DNA from: Isoetes taiwanensis | Taxonomy: Eukaryota > Streptophyta > Lycopodiopsida > Isoetales > Isoetaceae | Direction of reading: 5' to 3' | DNA: 64,000 nucleotides | NCBI GenBank assembly: GCA_021234155.1 | Contig: JAJEKV010000524.1 | Span: forward strand, 64,001 to 128,000 | Shown: piece by piece, positions 1-11,579 of the stretch | How the letters are laid out: each line of letters opens with the position of its first letter | Position numbering within the stretch: the stretch's first letter is position 1 | Made by a program: the position numbers and the translations under genes | The notes under the pieces: model-generated | What the model was told of the DNA's origin: nothing | The model's input: the letters and a program-made list of their open reading frames with translations, nothing else | Databases searched by the model: none

Positions 1-179
1 TTGCCTTCTTCCAAGTGACCTATTGCCATGCGATATTACAGCATTGAAGATTAAGACTATCAACCATAACAGTTGCTGAAGCATCAGAAGTAGAAACATC
101 AACTTCAGAAGAAGAAATTACTATATTGAACCAACCAAAAGCAACACATCATTTGTGCATTATTACATTTTGGACATAC

Positions 180-717
180 TTAAGCACAATTACCGACAAG
201 GGCAGCGCTATTATCAAGGATTTTTCCATACACCGCAAAAAACTTAGATGAAACCTTAGCACAGTTGGCAACCATCACATCTATACTCTCAAAGGACCAG
301 GCACCATTTGAAGTATAATTAACTTTAGCAGCACAAATTGCTTCTAGGCACGGCCCATTATAAAAGAAAGTGTCCAGATGGTTAGCCTCAAAGTCGTCCC
401 TATTAGGATCATCAGGGACGGGGATGTCAAAGATCTTAGAATATGTCCCATACAGACGTATTGCAATCCAACCATCTGTTTTAAATTCCCTAGTTCTCAA
501 TGCGAGCCTAAAGGTGCATTGGCCATCTTATTCTCAACATAAGCATGAACAAAGACAATGTTAGCCTATTCGATTTAATGGCCATGGACTAGGCAATTGG
601 TGTTACCTTCAAATTGCCAAGGGTTGTTGGCATAACAATTTGATCATTTGGTGGTCGTGCCTCTGCAACTAAGAGCAACAAAAGCCCCAATAGTGTACCC
701 TAGAATCTTGATGCCAT
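180..717 (-). pseudogene. Decayed secreted PLAT/ATS3-like protein
   Basis: Read on the minus strand. A start at 717 gives MASRF, an in-frame TAG, then a hydrophobic run (GTLLGLLLLLVAEA) that looks like a secretion signal ending in RPPND. After a stop and a frame change, the last 106 codons (500 to 180) are open. They hold DTFFYNGPC, an IC, and TSNGAWSFESIDVMV, the spacing seen in plant PLAT/LH2 and embryo-specific ATS3 proteins, which are small secreted or ER stress proteins of unclear biochemical role. The frame ends in GNCA, like the terminal Cys of that family. The stop and frameshift argue for a pseudogene, but sequence error is possible. The family call rests on motif spacing only and is tentative. 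Confidence 0.42.
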
Positions 718-747
718 GTTTTGTGGGGAAATGGAATCTACCCGGGT

Positions 748-755
748 TTATATAT
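748..755 (-). promoter_or_regulatory. TATA box of the PLAT-like gene
   Basis: On the minus strand this reads TATATAAA, about 30 bases upstream of the ATG at 717. The spacing implies a very short 5' leader. It supports a once-functional promoter for the PLAT-like gene. Confidence 0.35.
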
Positions 756-1048
756 TTATTTTTTACATCCTTAACCGGCAGGTTTTCCAATCCAAACAAT
801 GTCCACCGTTGATTGAAGCCTTGTGATAGGGCGTAACAGGCACCCAACCCACCCCAAATGGATGTAGAGACAGCTGAAAACGTGGAAACAGGCAAAGCTT
901 TAGCATCGGATTCACCTGAGCTGATAATCCAGCTCGAAGATGCCGAACACCGTGATAATCCGGTTGTGGGAGCTGATAATCAAGCTATGGGTGACGATAA
1001 TCGAAATCGAGGTGCAAGAATGGGTGAGGAAACTTTGCTCGCCGGTTA

Positions 1049-1152
1049 AAAGGGATAAACACCCACTTGCCCCTTCATAGGATAAGAGAAGGCTCGCCCC
1101 TCCGGGCTCGCTTTTGCTTATCTGCTATAAGGCCTGCAGGGCGTTTATCCCT
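1049..1152. repeat. Foldback (inverted repeat) element, 104 bp
   Basis: The left arm starts AAGGGATAAACACCC and the right arm ends GGGCGTTTATCCCTT. The arms stay complementary with mismatches through GATAAG..GGCTCGCC and ..GGCTCGC..GCTTATC to a CCTCCG loop, about 50 bp each. This is the shape of a MITE or snap-back element. No target duplication is evident and no coding is present. Confidence 0.6.
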
Positions 1153-1711
1153 TCATACGTGGATGTATATGAACCGTAGATGGGTTTGGACCCAAATTCT
1201 ACCGTTAGATCCTTTTAGCTTGTCTTTTTGTGTTGCCCTTTAATAGTTTAGTCCTTAACCATCAAGGGTCCCCATTACATGGACCAACAACTTGCAAAAT
1301 ACCTTTTTTACTATTACCAATATAGTTATAGCATTGAAGAAACTGTCAATATACAGGTTTATATGCTTATGCTTCCAATTCTTTGTCTTGTGACCTATAC
1401 CATCCATTATTTCGAGCTTTAGATGCACATCGAAACATTGCTACCAACAAAAATAATAAGATTACATTGTATTGACATATCGTTTAGACAATAGCTTACC
1501 GTAAGATTTGGACGCAATATTAATTGTACACATCCCAACAAGGAGGCATTCATTACTTTTGGCTTTATAGAAATGAAAGCCGTGCGAAAACATCAATATA
1601 TCACTAAAATGTCAATGCTTTGCTTCCAATAATTAGTAGCAAGCATGAAGTATTCATGTTGCAGAAAAAGTTCTAACAGAAAACTACATTCTGTGCTACA
1701 GAAACAACTTG
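1153..1711. other. Intergenic, nothing recognised
   Basis: AT-rich sequence with no reading frame, repeat or RNA signal I can support. Confidence 0.5.
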
Positions 1712-2050
1712 CAACAATCATTTACATGATACATTGCGTCTGGGCGTTTCGGTCTAGTGGTAACACACTAGTTCCTTAGCAATGCGGTCTCGAGTTCAAT
1801 CGCTTTGCATCTTTTCGGTCTTGCAAGTAGTCAAAATCCCAACAGACTTAATGTAAGGTGGTTAAAGCAGGGCCCAACCAAGCAATGTAGTGTGGTGTGT
1901 GACATGTCCAGTTGGATCATTTAGTGGCGTGGACGTTAAAACTACTATCTATCTATCTATCTAATGCTCCCTAAAATTATTCCTCCAACAAGCATTTACA
2001 TGATACACTATGTCCATCCTAATGCTCCCTAAAATTATTCCTCCATACGT
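1712..2050. repeat. Short tandem repeat interrupted by the SINE
   Basis: CATTTACATGATACA occurs at about 1720 and again at about 1993, each within about 30 bases of similar sequence. TAATGCTCCCTAAAATTATT occurs at about 1963 and 2019. The period is about 58 bp. The SINE at 1741-1963 sits between the first and second unit, so it inserted into a pre-existing tandem repeat. Confidence 0.55.
1741..1963 (+). mobile_element. tRNA-headed SINE with (TATC)n tail
   Basis: The head TGGGCGTTTCGGTCTAGTGG has a pol III A-box (TCTAGTGGTAA). About 35 bases on, CGAGTTCAATCG is a B-box with one mismatch. The body runs to GTGGACGTTAAAACTA and a (CTAT) tail. The GTGGACGTTAAA end resembles 3' ends shared by RTE-type LINEs and dependent SINEs. 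Such elements are copied by LINE machinery in trans and encode nothing. The family is not assigned. Confidence 0.6.
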
Positions 2051-2383
2051 AGCAAAAAAAGAGAAGCGTACATTCTATCTACATACATAAAGGAAAAAAT
2101 GGAAAATTATTATAAAGAAAAAATATCATTGTATTTCCAATGTGATCAAGCTATGCATATTAGAATGCATTAAAATGATCAAGCTATTATTACACGTATC
2201 TCTTTGAGAAAAAAAGATGCACATTTAGAAAATAGTATAAAGAAAACACATTTTTGAATGCCAAATGCATTCCATATTCGTTGTTGCAGTAATCAAAGTA
2301 GATTCTATTAAGACAACATGCAACATGTTATCAAGGAAACTGTAATAGATAGATAGATATGTTAACGACTTGAAGACTAGCAA
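2051..2383. other. Intergenic, AT-rich with short (GATA) run
   Basis: No gene is visible. A short GATAGATAGATA run lies at 2346-2359, followed by TGTTAACGACTTG up to the LTR of element A. In reverse complement this reads CGTTAACATATCTATCTAT, loosely like the SINE tail, but no SINE body follows. Confidence 0.4.
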
Positions 2384-3897
2384 TGTGACGTTCCAAGTAT
2401 TTATATAATAGACTGTGATAGGTACGCCCACGGGGTATGATAACCTAGGGGTTGGCCACAATGGATTTAATTAGCTATGTTAACCGATTATAAAGGATAA
2501 TTATCTAAAGACATGTGATTAAGTCAATCCATAGTAGGAAGGCCATTTGGCATGACCCGGGTGGCTAGCATGAGGATTGCTAAACTAGGCCACCAAAGGG
2601 CGCCATCCTCATATCAGCCCATTTCGACCCAAGAAAAGCGCCAGAGGAGTACCGGCCAGAAGCGATTGTTGTTCGTCCCAGATCGCTAAGATACCCCCAC
2701 TGTCGGGCCGCTACCCCAAGAGACAAGACCATGGAAGCACCCCTTGACAACGGGTCCAGTTAAACTCGGGTTAGTGGTAGTTAACTTGCAAATTGTAGAA
2801 TAATACTCTAGTATTCTTTTCTCGTTGGTTTTGGGTGAGATTAACCCTTCTTTGGTAATTAGGAATACTTTTTCAATTATGAATGATGCTCAGATGGAAT
2901 GGTCGATGTCTCATGAGTTAGTTTAGTAGTTTCTCGTAGATAGGGATTACTGGGGGGGTAGAGGCCTCCGAGCTTGAGTATAGAATGCTCCTAGTAGTCC
3001 TTTAACACCCTACTAGTTTTGCCAGGCGCAAGAGCCCACCGGGTCATAGACGCTTATGGTCCCGCTTAGCACCGCACAAGGGACATGATGGTGAAGTAGG
3101 GGGTGGGGTCTTGCACGAGCATAAAAGGCTCCCGAGACTCCTACAAAGGGCTAGGCGAAAGCCTGGCCACGTGGAGGGCCTGCATAGGTCCGACCTCCAC
3201 GGGTGTAGTGGTGTGACCCGTGATGGGGCACCATGCACTTTGAGTAGAATTAGGGTGAGTAAATCTGCACGGACGCGGGGGTGATGCGGCACGTATTCTC
3301 TAGCTCACCCACAACACCACGCGTGATCCTGGAAGGGGACGCCTCCCGACCGCCTCATCGGACCTGTGTCATGAACCCGAGTAGACTCAAAAGAAAGATC
3401 CCACGGAGTCCGCTCTCCCTAAGGCTATAGCGAAGCCATAGCGTGAATCGACCCATCCGCAAAGTGTGCCTGCGGGGGCGGATGGAGTGGACAACCCTAG
3501 CCGCGATGTTCTATGCGCCCAACGCCATGCCAAGATCTTGGCCCTCACGATCTCGAGACCCACCGGGGTCGCTCCCCACTAGAGTCCGAGGGGGTAGAAC
3601 CCGGGCTTTTGGGTGTTTCTTAGTTAGATGCATATTACGTGTTGTTAGTAATTGGATGGATCGCCACCCCGTGGTGGCCACTTATATATGATTTATCTTT
3701 GTGTGCTAACCCTTGTATTCATGCTCAAGAGCGTGAAGCCCATCGGCGTGGGCGAATGACCCCTCCGTGTCCTTCACCCAGGCGCCTCTACGAAACGGCC
3801 CGGGGTTAGATGGAGGGCCACCTTTCGGGCGCCGATGGTCGCCATGGAGGAAAGTCCCCGTATGTATACGGGGTCGTATATATATTCAGGAGCGTCA
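2384..3897 (+). repeat. 5' LTR of element A
   Basis: It starts TGTGACGTTCC and ends GGAGCGTCAAA; the partner LTR ends CGTCACA, so the outer ends are inverted repeats TGTGACG/CGTCACA. It matches 13605-15148 over its whole length with many small indels, mainly in GC-rich stretches. Related sequence (GGGGGGTAGAGGCCT, GGAGTGGACAACCCTAGCC) also occurs in the LTRs of element C. Confidence 0.9.
3682..3689 (+). promoter_or_regulatory. Candidate TATA box in the A LTR
   Basis: TTATATAT in CACTTATATATGATTTAT is conserved in the 3' LTR at about 14935. It is the best TATA candidate of the LTR promoter and lies about 210 bases before the LTR end. Confidence 0.3.
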
Positions 3898-3900
3898 AAG

Positions 3901-3912
3901 TGGTATCGGGCC
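3901..3912 (+). other. Primer-binding site of element A (tRNA-iMet)
   Basis: TGGTATCGGGCC follows the LTR by three bases. The usual plant tRNA-iMet site is TGGTATCAGAGC, so the match is clear but an A is missing and a base differs. Confidence 0.7.
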
Positions 3913-4599
3913 GAAGTGATTTCGGTTGTTCGAAATCATAGCACCGCCAAACACTAACTTCGTAGCACGGTAGTTAGGAGGAGGCTAAGTTAATGTGTTG
4001 TTAGTCCTCTTTGTTGTTTGGTTGGTGTTAGGTTAAATTAGGAAATTGTAGCTTTAAGAAGGATAGGAAATTGGAGGGCCCAAGAATTGGAAGAATTGTA
4101 AATGTCGTTGGGTAGCTCAAATGGCGGAGAAATTGCATCCATCGGATCGGACATACTCGAATTACCCTAGAACGGTCGCCTCCGGAAAATGGTCAAGGGC
4201 AGGCCCGAAAACCAACTTCGGGGCCGCTTGCTTTTTGTAAAATCTTGCGAATCCCGGTAGAAGAGCCGAAAATGCGGCCATACAACGGGTCGGACGGAGT
4301 CAACGCGGGGCCGTCAGTCAACTTCGGGCCGCTTTGCTTTTCGGGACGACCCCAAGGTATGGAGCACGATAATGCAGCCGGTGGCCGATCAATATGCCTC
4401 GCTTACAGATTCCGCCAGATAATTATTTTTTAATAATAAAATTAAAAAAAAGTTAATAGGAAAATTTTAAAATTTCAAAAGTTAAGCGCCGTTTAAAATT
4501 TCTTCTTGTTATTTGTTCCGCGCTTTGCCTTCAAGACCTTTCGACCGCCAGAGCACGCCGCCCATCGCCACCCCGGACTTGACCTTGCCATTAAGCCCT

Positions 4600-5788
4600 T
4601 GTGTCTTGGGGAACCCTAGCCTCCCTTGCCGCCTTCTCCGTCACCGGTAGCCTCAACTCCCTTCCTAGACCTTATTGCCACGGTATGGCGAATACCAAGA
4701 GCCCGGACCCTTCTACTTTGAGCATAGTGGAGATTTATGTCATGATCTTGGTACATGGCTCTGGACCGACCTTCATTGACATACTCCCTAGATGAGCTAG
4801 TAAAGCAGGTTTGAGAATAACGATAGGATCCCCTATCCTATCTATCATTTCTGAGAGCCATTCCCCGATCCAATTTGAATCTTCGCTAGCTCTCCTACAC
4901 CATTGTCGGCAACGACATGGTCATGATGCTCATTAAATTCTATCCTCCCGAATGAAGGGCATACCGAGGAGGAGGACATCGTGGGCGTAAGCCGATCGTA
5001 CGTAGGCTTGGCCAAGGAAGACGGCACTCATCGGGAGATTGAGCGTGATATGGCGGCTAGGGGAAGAGAGTACAGTATTCTTGTGGACGGCTTTGGCCAT
5101 CGATGGCAGGGCAATTGAGGTTCCCCATACCGCTGGGACGCAGGATAATCACAGTTTTATTTGGGGTGAAATCCCGAGAAAGATAGATTATCCGGGACTC
5201 ACCATACGATCGAGCATGGGTCTGCGCCCTCAGCCGGGTACCAGGCCGAGCTTTCGGCCAAGCGCAATTAACATTTTGCCTGATTCGTGAAGATCCGAGG
5301 AGAGTCCGGGAGGAAACGGAGAAGCTTGAACAGAGGAAAGGGATCGGGCAGGACTGCCGAACCCGGGCAGGACGGAGGGGCAACGGGGGAGGGGGGGCCC
5401 AACCCCGGCTGTAACATGTGACCATTAAGCACCGGAGGAAGGGTTTAGCCCAAAAGACCTAAATCAATACAAGGAGAAACTAAAGACCGCCGGGGCTTTT
5501 GGCAAGAATACCCTCCGGTCGGACAACAGCCCACCCTGAAACCTCATCCAGCACCGGCCTGTCTGGGGCCTTAAGGAAATCCGCAAGTTCCTAAGTCTAC
5601 ACGGCTTCCGACACGGAAGCTACCCTTCCCAGGCCGGTACGAGAGATCGCGAGCGATTCAAGACCGACCTCGTTTCCGGACCTTTGCAATTTTGGCACTC
5701 CAAGAGGTCTGAAGCCTACTTGGTGGCACTTTTCGGTGACGCCAATCTTTGCGCCGATCCACATAAAGAGGGTAACCATAATGCCTAA
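4600..5788 (+). pseudogene. Extra ORF 1 in the leader of element A
   Basis: Between the primer-binding site and gag the plus strand has long open, hydrophilic, GC-rich stretches broken by frame changes. Examples are LAKEDGTHREIERDMAARG and EYSILVDGFGHR near 5000-5100, and about 77 open codons from about 5556 (VWGLKEIRKFLSLHGF, ALFGDANLCADPHKEG) ending at TAA 5786-5788. This looks like a decayed protein-coding segment and not untranslated leader. Extra ORFs upstream of gag are known in several plant Ty3/gypsy lineages. No domain is recognised. The start is not resolvable. Confidence 0.4.
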
Positions 5789-6014
5789 GGATTTAGCCCC
5801 GCCCGAGATTCGGGGAGCAACCTTAGCATATTTCTCCGGGGCTCCGTGATTGTAAACATTTTTTTTTGGGTATTTAATAAAAAACTTTTATTTTGTATTT
5901 AAAAACTTATTTATTTTGTGTTAATGCCGACGCCAGCCTAAATAAAAAAGGAGTTAAAACGACTTCTAAAGTTCATTTCAATTGTTTCTCTTCCTCTCTC
6001 CTCCTTCTAGCGCC

Positions 6015-7383
6015 ATGGCAGTGACCTTATCGCTTTGGTATCATGACTGAGAGCAATGGGATCCGCAGGTCCCTTTCGACTGGGCCGCGGCCTTTGCTAT
6101 GCCCTTAGATCTCCTTGCCAACATGCAGAGGCACCCAGATTACGCCAGATTTTGGATTTCTACATGGAGGAGATGCTCCCTCCTGTGTATTCCTCTTGGG
6201 GATCCTCCCCAACCCAGATTCCGAGTGGGAGTTAGTCCCGAGAGATGCTCGGGGAGATACTCATGCATATGATGTCCCGAAGGGAAAGTCGGGGCAAGCA
6301 CCGCCTGTGGTGTAAAAGATCATCGGGCGGCAATACCTTGAGGTTGCCTTCGCCTAGCCATCCTCATGGACCAATACGCCGAGGATGAAACCTTGCCTTG
6401 TAGAGAAAGGCAAATTGCCCCGAGTCTTCCGAGGAGGGGAAGGCGAACACATAGGCATGGGCGACCGGCCGCTGGAAGCAATTGGCGGAAGAGCCGCCAC
6501 TTGCCGTGAGCAAGCTATAGGCTTGTCGGGGCTGGATGCCCTTCCGATTATTTATCACCAAGGGCAAAGAATATCTTCTCTTGGATGATATTATCCGGAC
6601 TTATCATATGGTGGGCTGGATTTAGGCGCAAAGCGTAAAGACCACGTGTTATATGAGCTTTGCGGTATTGTATGGATGACTTCATCGACTTCACTTCTAT
6701 TGAGCTACCCGGAGGTGCGGCGGCTGCTCCAGTTCCGCCGGAGACTATCGAACCGCCGAGACATTTCACGGCCGGGACCGTGATGCAGAGCCAACCTCTC
6801 AGCCCTCACCGGATGCCTTCACGGCTATGGGACCTCGCGCCCCAAATATTAATATGGTTGAGGTTCCCTCGGGTTGGATGACGAGGGAGAGGATTTATAT
6901 CATAACCGCTCATGTGAAGGAGGAGCAAGAAGAACTTAAGGAAGAGGAGGTTTCCATGGATTTGGATAAGGAGGTGGCCACATCGAGACCCCGAGGGAAG
7001 GTATCGGGCAACCACCTTACCCGTTTCTTTTGTCGACTTTCGGCGGGGGGCAAGTCCTTTTTATAGCGGGATTTAGGGCGGCCGGAGGCTGAAGCGTGGT
7101 GGGCCTCCGCGTACTCTCTACACCGGCCGCCACAAGAAGCTCCCCATCGTCACGTTTACTTCTATGTACTGCGGCGACGGATCTTGCCCCGACGGCCTTG
7201 GGTGAGGATATTGCACCTGGATGAGCATGAAGCTTCTCACTAAGAGCCCCATTGGCGTTGTCCTATCCACCGGGAGGTTGCATCTCTTGCGGCCGCCATA
7301 AAGAGACCGGGGTGACTCTCTTGACACCGACCGCCTCCACCACCTCCTAGGCCCTACGGATGAAGAGGGAGGACCTAGCTCTT
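6015..7383 (+). pseudogene. Extra ORF 2 in the leader of element A
   Basis: Starts at an ATG in CGCCATGGC after a pyrimidine-rich stretch. Coding-like segments in different frames include VPFDWAAAFAMPLDLL, EWELVPRDARGDTH, MVEVPSGWMTRERIYI and an acidic stretch EEQEELKEEEVSMDLD near 6920. The last segment runs to GPTDEEGGPSS and TAA 7381-7383. At least five frame changes are needed. No family is recognised. Between 5789 and 6014 there is an AT-rich spacer. Confidence 0.33.
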
Positions 7384-7604
7384 AAATTAATTGTACCACG
7401 ATTTGTATTGCGTATGATTGTGGAATTTTGGGTTGGCAAATTCTTTAGCCACTTTATAATATGATATATCGTTCTTTCCATCGATTACTATCTTTATGAA
7501 TACAATTGAAAATTATTCCTTCTATCATGTGTTTTCTTTGGTTATTCGAGTTGGTCTATAACAAAATTATCCACCCCTCTATATTCATTTCAATTGTCTT
7601 GCAG

Positions 7605-7990
7605 AAGAAACCCTCTGGGAATATGAGGAGAGGATTACAGACATGATAAGGAGGGATGACCCCGGGCCGCCAGAGCAGGACTATGGCCAGAGGTATGGCG
7701 AATATCCCGAATGGGATGAAGGCTATGAGATGGAACCCCGCCACCGGGAGAGAACCCTATGATGCTGAAAAAGGGTTGGAGATAGTTAACATTCTTAGGG
7801 ACAGAGCTTTTGAGGACCTGAAGCTGACCCTGTGCCGTACCTGGGACTATTGGAGTATGAGCAGGCACGAGGCTTTCGAGGACGCCAATGACCACCTATG
7901 GCAACTCTTCTATGCTGCGAAGGCTTTTCAATCTTCTCATTGTTAGCCCAACATGGGGAATACCAACCAGTGATTGTCCAAGCCCGGGCA
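7605..7990 (+). pseudogene. Coding-like segment before gag of element A
   Basis: Two plus-strand frames look coding: an acidic, Tyr/Arg-rich one (EQDYGQRYGEYPEWDEGYE) ending near 7750, and another continuing to about 7945 with NILRDRAFEDLKL. They may be the tail of the extra ORF or an old N-terminal part of gag. About 300 bases of AT-rich sequence separate them from the gag ATG. Confidence 0.3.
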
Positions 7991-8298
7991 CGCTGCAATT
8001 TTTAAGTCGTGAAAGTGTTCGCTATTCAATTTGCACCTTTGCGAACCCCTAGAATTTTGGACTTTTCGAAGTTTCGCTTTTTTGTTTCCATGCTGTTTGT
8101 GAGCTCACTCTATGTTCCAGCTTGTATCATGTTGTCTTTGTATAATACTCTTAAAAACCGACTCTTGGTGTGAAACCTGTAATAGCAAAGTTTTTCCTTT
8201 TATAATAAATTCCCTTTGTGTTCTCTCTCTACCCCTTTTGCTCAACATGCTACCATTTGTAAGAATTTATCTGTTATAAATATGCTTATACCTTTCTC

Positions 8299-9430
8299 AT
8301 GCTCGATTTAGACGGTGCCCGTAACGCCGCTTGGCAGACACCCTCCAACGCCAGTAGGCTGACTCCTGAACAGGAACTGATGTTAATGAAAAGGCAGCTA
8401 GGCGAATTGCAGGCCTACGTATTGCATGCCAACCCACCGCAACAAACCCAGGAAGATGGACCGGAGTTACCTCCGCTACCACCGAGTCCACCTGCACAAC
8501 AGCCATCTCCCCCTGGAGCTAGTCCTGTACCTGCACCGAGGAGGCCTCATGCTAAGCGTCACCGAAGTTCCTCTAAGGATAGTGCCACTTCCTCACGATC
8601 AACCACTTCGGTGTCTTCGGGTTCATCGGTATCAGCGGGTGACCATGCAAAGCGCCGAGACAAAGAGTACCGTAAGACGGTTGATACAGCTATAACTAGT
8701 ATATGGAAGAATAGGAAATTGGCCCAGTTCGATGGAAAATCCAGAGGCGGCTTAAATGCCGAATCCTGGTTGGATGAGATGAAGGAGTTTGGGAAGTCTT
8801 ATGGAATGACAGAGAAGGATACAGGAAAGGTTGCCACCACCAACCTTACAGGAGCTGCCCGTATTTGGTGGAAGGGCTATGCCAGGGCCAAGCATCTGGA
8901 CAGGAGCAGATGCAACTTCAGGAAGTTCGCCAAGGCGTTCAAGTCGCATTATGTGCCTCGTGCGCACAAATGCCAGCAGATTCAGACCTTCTATAGGTTG
9001 GAGCAGAAGGGTATGTCGGTACAGGCTTACACTGATGAGTTTATGCGTTTGAGGCTGTATGTTCCAGGAATGAATGAAAAGAGAGCCGTAGAGGGTTATA
9101 TTGAAGGGTTGGCCCCATCAATCAAACGGATGGTTAAAGCCATAGACCCAAAATCAGTTGCGGAGGCCGAGGCTAAGGCATTGAGCCTCGAGGAGGACAC
9201 ACCAAGAAATCAAGATCCGTCCTACTCCTTATTCGCGACCCCGCCAGCCACACCATACAAACCGGTTAAGCCAAGTCGGGCGTATAGCGGCGGAAGAAAG
9301 TTTCTAAAGACGCGGTGACAAATTCGGCAAAGGAAGTATGAAACCTCTTACGATCTATTCCTAAGGAGGCTCAGAACAGCTCAGGGATAAGGCATGTTCT
9401 GGATGTATCGGCTTAGGGGCACTTTATGCA
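8299..9430 (+). pseudogene. gag: Gag of element A
   Basis: Open for 339 codons from ATG 8299 to a stop at 9318. The first 120 residues are Pro/Ser/Gln-rich with a basic patch (PRRPHAKRHRSSSK). Residues about 135-300 hold the retrotransposon gag core (AESWLDEMKEFGKSYGM, ARIWWKGYARAKHL, KAFKSHYVPRAHKCQQIQ, YTDEFMRLRL). It aligns with gag of element C. Gag forms the virus-like particle that packages the RNA. The C-terminal zinc knuckle, intact in C, is only a trace (CSGC) after a frameshift near 9318. The long uninterrupted frame contrasts with the broken pol. Confidence 0.85.
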
Positions 9431-9439
9431 ACTGTCCTT

Positions 9440-10010
9440 ATATTCACCTTGCCCACTGGCCATGGCCCGGAGCCTCGATTGGGACGATTTTGGAGACAAC
9501 CCTACCTATCGGCAGCGAGGCTCCGAGTATATTCATGATGCGCCTCATATTCTTGCGGCTATAAACCGGCAATGCCGAAAGTCGGCCCTCTTGTCATTTC
9601 CACCATAGGTCAAGTAGGCAAGTAAGCCTTTTGTAATTCTTATGGATACGGGAAAGTACCCATAATTTTGCTTCCCCAGAATGGCTCAGGTCTTACGGCT
9701 TGAAGCATAAAGGTCTCGACCAAGGGCACATCACTCTAGCGATGGTAAGGTCGGGGCATACTCATGGCGACGCATCAATCTTAAGATCACGGTTGCAGTG
9801 CACCAGATGGCTTTGGGTGCGAGTTGATGGACATTGGTAAATATGACCTCATTGTTGGTATGGAATTCTTGGCATACGCAAAAGCCAACATAGGCTGCGA
9901 GAAGAGGGAAGTTACTTCGCGCGCATCCAATGGAGCCCGCATGACTATTAAAGGTGAACCCTTCAACCCTATCATGCAGTCTATGTCCATTAGGCAGGTT
10001 GGATAAAGCT
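9440..10010 (+). pseudogene. Protease region of element A
   Basis: Contains MDTGKYP at about 9641 (aspartic protease DTG) followed by NFASPRMAQ-like sequence, and later MDIGKYDLIVGMEFL (about 9827), the second half of the retropepsin fold. It parallels IDTGSSHNFASPRLA and MDIGKYDLIVGMEFL in element C. At least two frameshifts separate the parts. A retropepsin would cut the Gag-Pol polyprotein. Confidence 0.7.
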
Positions 10011-10079
10011 ATCGCAAGGAAAAGCTCCCTCTGCATCATTTCCCTTCGTCCATAGGCTAAACCAAAGCAAGTAATCGAT

Positions 10080-11480
10080 ACCTTGCCGGAAGGGATTTCT
10101 AGCCTTCTCCGGGAATTTGGTGACCTTTTCCCGGATGAGATTGAAGCTTCCTCCTTTTAGAGGGGTGGAATGTGAAATAGCTTTAGAGCGGGTACCAAGC
10201 CTACTAGCAAGGCCGTCTTGCATTATGAGTCCTCGAGATTGGGGGAACTTAAGAAGCAACTTCTAAGAGCTACTAAACCTAAGGTTTCATCCGACCTAGT
10301 GTTTCGCCTTTTTACGCTCCTATTCTCTTCGTTAAGAAAAGGGCCATTTTGAGGATGTGTATTGATTACCGGCAACTTAACAAGCATACCATCAAGAATC
10401 GCTATGCTTTGCCTAGGGCGAGATGACCTAATGGATCAGTTACAAGGGGCTAAGTATTTCTCAAAGATTGATCTACACTCGGATACCATCGATAAGGATC
10501 AAGGAGGAGGACATCCATAAATCCGCTTTTACTTTTCGGTATGGGCATTATGAATTTCTGATTATGCCGTTTGGATTAACTAATGCCCCAAAGAACGTTC
10601 ATCGACTAATGAATGATGTCTTCCGACAATACTTGGATGATTTTGTTGTTATCTTCTTGACGACATTCTCATCTACAAAGAAAACCCTTGAGGAACATGA
10701 GAAACATCTTAGATTGGCCCTACAAAAAGGCGAGAGGCGTCATCAACTCTATGCCAAGTTCTCTAAGTGCAAGTTCGCCACTCGAAGGTTGATTATTTAG
10801 GCCATATCATTTCCGCAGAGGGAATTACTCTGAGACCACCACAAAGATAGAGGTAAAGGGAATGGCCTATTCCGGGGAATGTTTTTCAAGTCAGGAGTTT
10901 CTTAGGATTAGCGGGGCTACTATCGAAAATTTGTAAAGGATTTCGCGAAGATTGCGACTCCTCTTACAAATCTCACAAAGCATGAGAAGGTGAAAGATTG
11001 GATGGACCCTTTGGAAGAAGAAAGTTCAAAGAAGTTTCCAATGACTTAAGGATGCCCTAACATCAGCACCGGTTCTCACATTACCCGATCCTGAGCGGGG
11101 ATAAGCTAGTGGCTGACCGGATGCGGTAAAATTGCCACCGTTGGGATCCTAATGCACGGGAGGGAGGGTAATTGCCTACGATTCAAAGAAGATGAATGAG
11201 ACAGAGCCGTGATATCCCCACGCATGATCGGGGAATTGTTAGCGTTGTCCGTGCTTTCTGCGGATATGGAGACACTACCTTCTTGGTAGAAGATTCCAAT
11301 TGGATACGGATCATCAAAGTCTCCGTTATTTATCCACCCGGCCAAATCTCAATCTCCGTCAAAGAAGATGGATGGAATTCTTGGAGGAGTATGATTTGAG
11401 ATTATGTATAGTAGGGCAAGCACAATGTGGTTATGGATGCATTGTCACGCCATCCTTTAGTAACCCGAACCCATTGTAAT
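10080..11480 (+). pseudogene. Reverse transcriptase and RNase H of element A
   Basis: RT motifs in order: [19 protein letters not shown]-like sequence (10360-10430), [20 protein letters not shown] (10495-10555), MPFGLTNAPKNVHRLMNDVF (10560-10625), LDDILIY in a shifted frame (about 10655). A gypsy RNase H trace follows (AYDSKKMNET near 11180; DALSRHP-like near 11440). Frameshifts occur every few hundred bases. Together these domains would copy the RNA into DNA in the particle. Confidence 0.75.
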
Positions 11481-11579
11481 GCTATTTCTACGCTCACTAG
11501 TGAGTTTGGGAAGCGAGATAGAGCGGACCTTGGCCACGGATCGAGGAGTTCTCGACATTTGGAATAGTTTGGCTAAGGA

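Noticed and set aside
858-1049. 63-codon plus-strand ORF (MDVETAENVETGKALASD)
   Set aside because: Short, no motif, and it overlaps the promoter side of the PLAT-like gene and the foldback.
1741-1830. A true tRNA gene at the SINE head
   Set aside because: A and B boxes are present but the arms do not fold into a full cloverleaf and the B box has a mismatch; it is the head of a SINE.
2345-2383. Minus-strand SINE tail next to element A
   Set aside because: Only a (GATA) run and CGTTAA remain; no SINE body is found on either side of element A.
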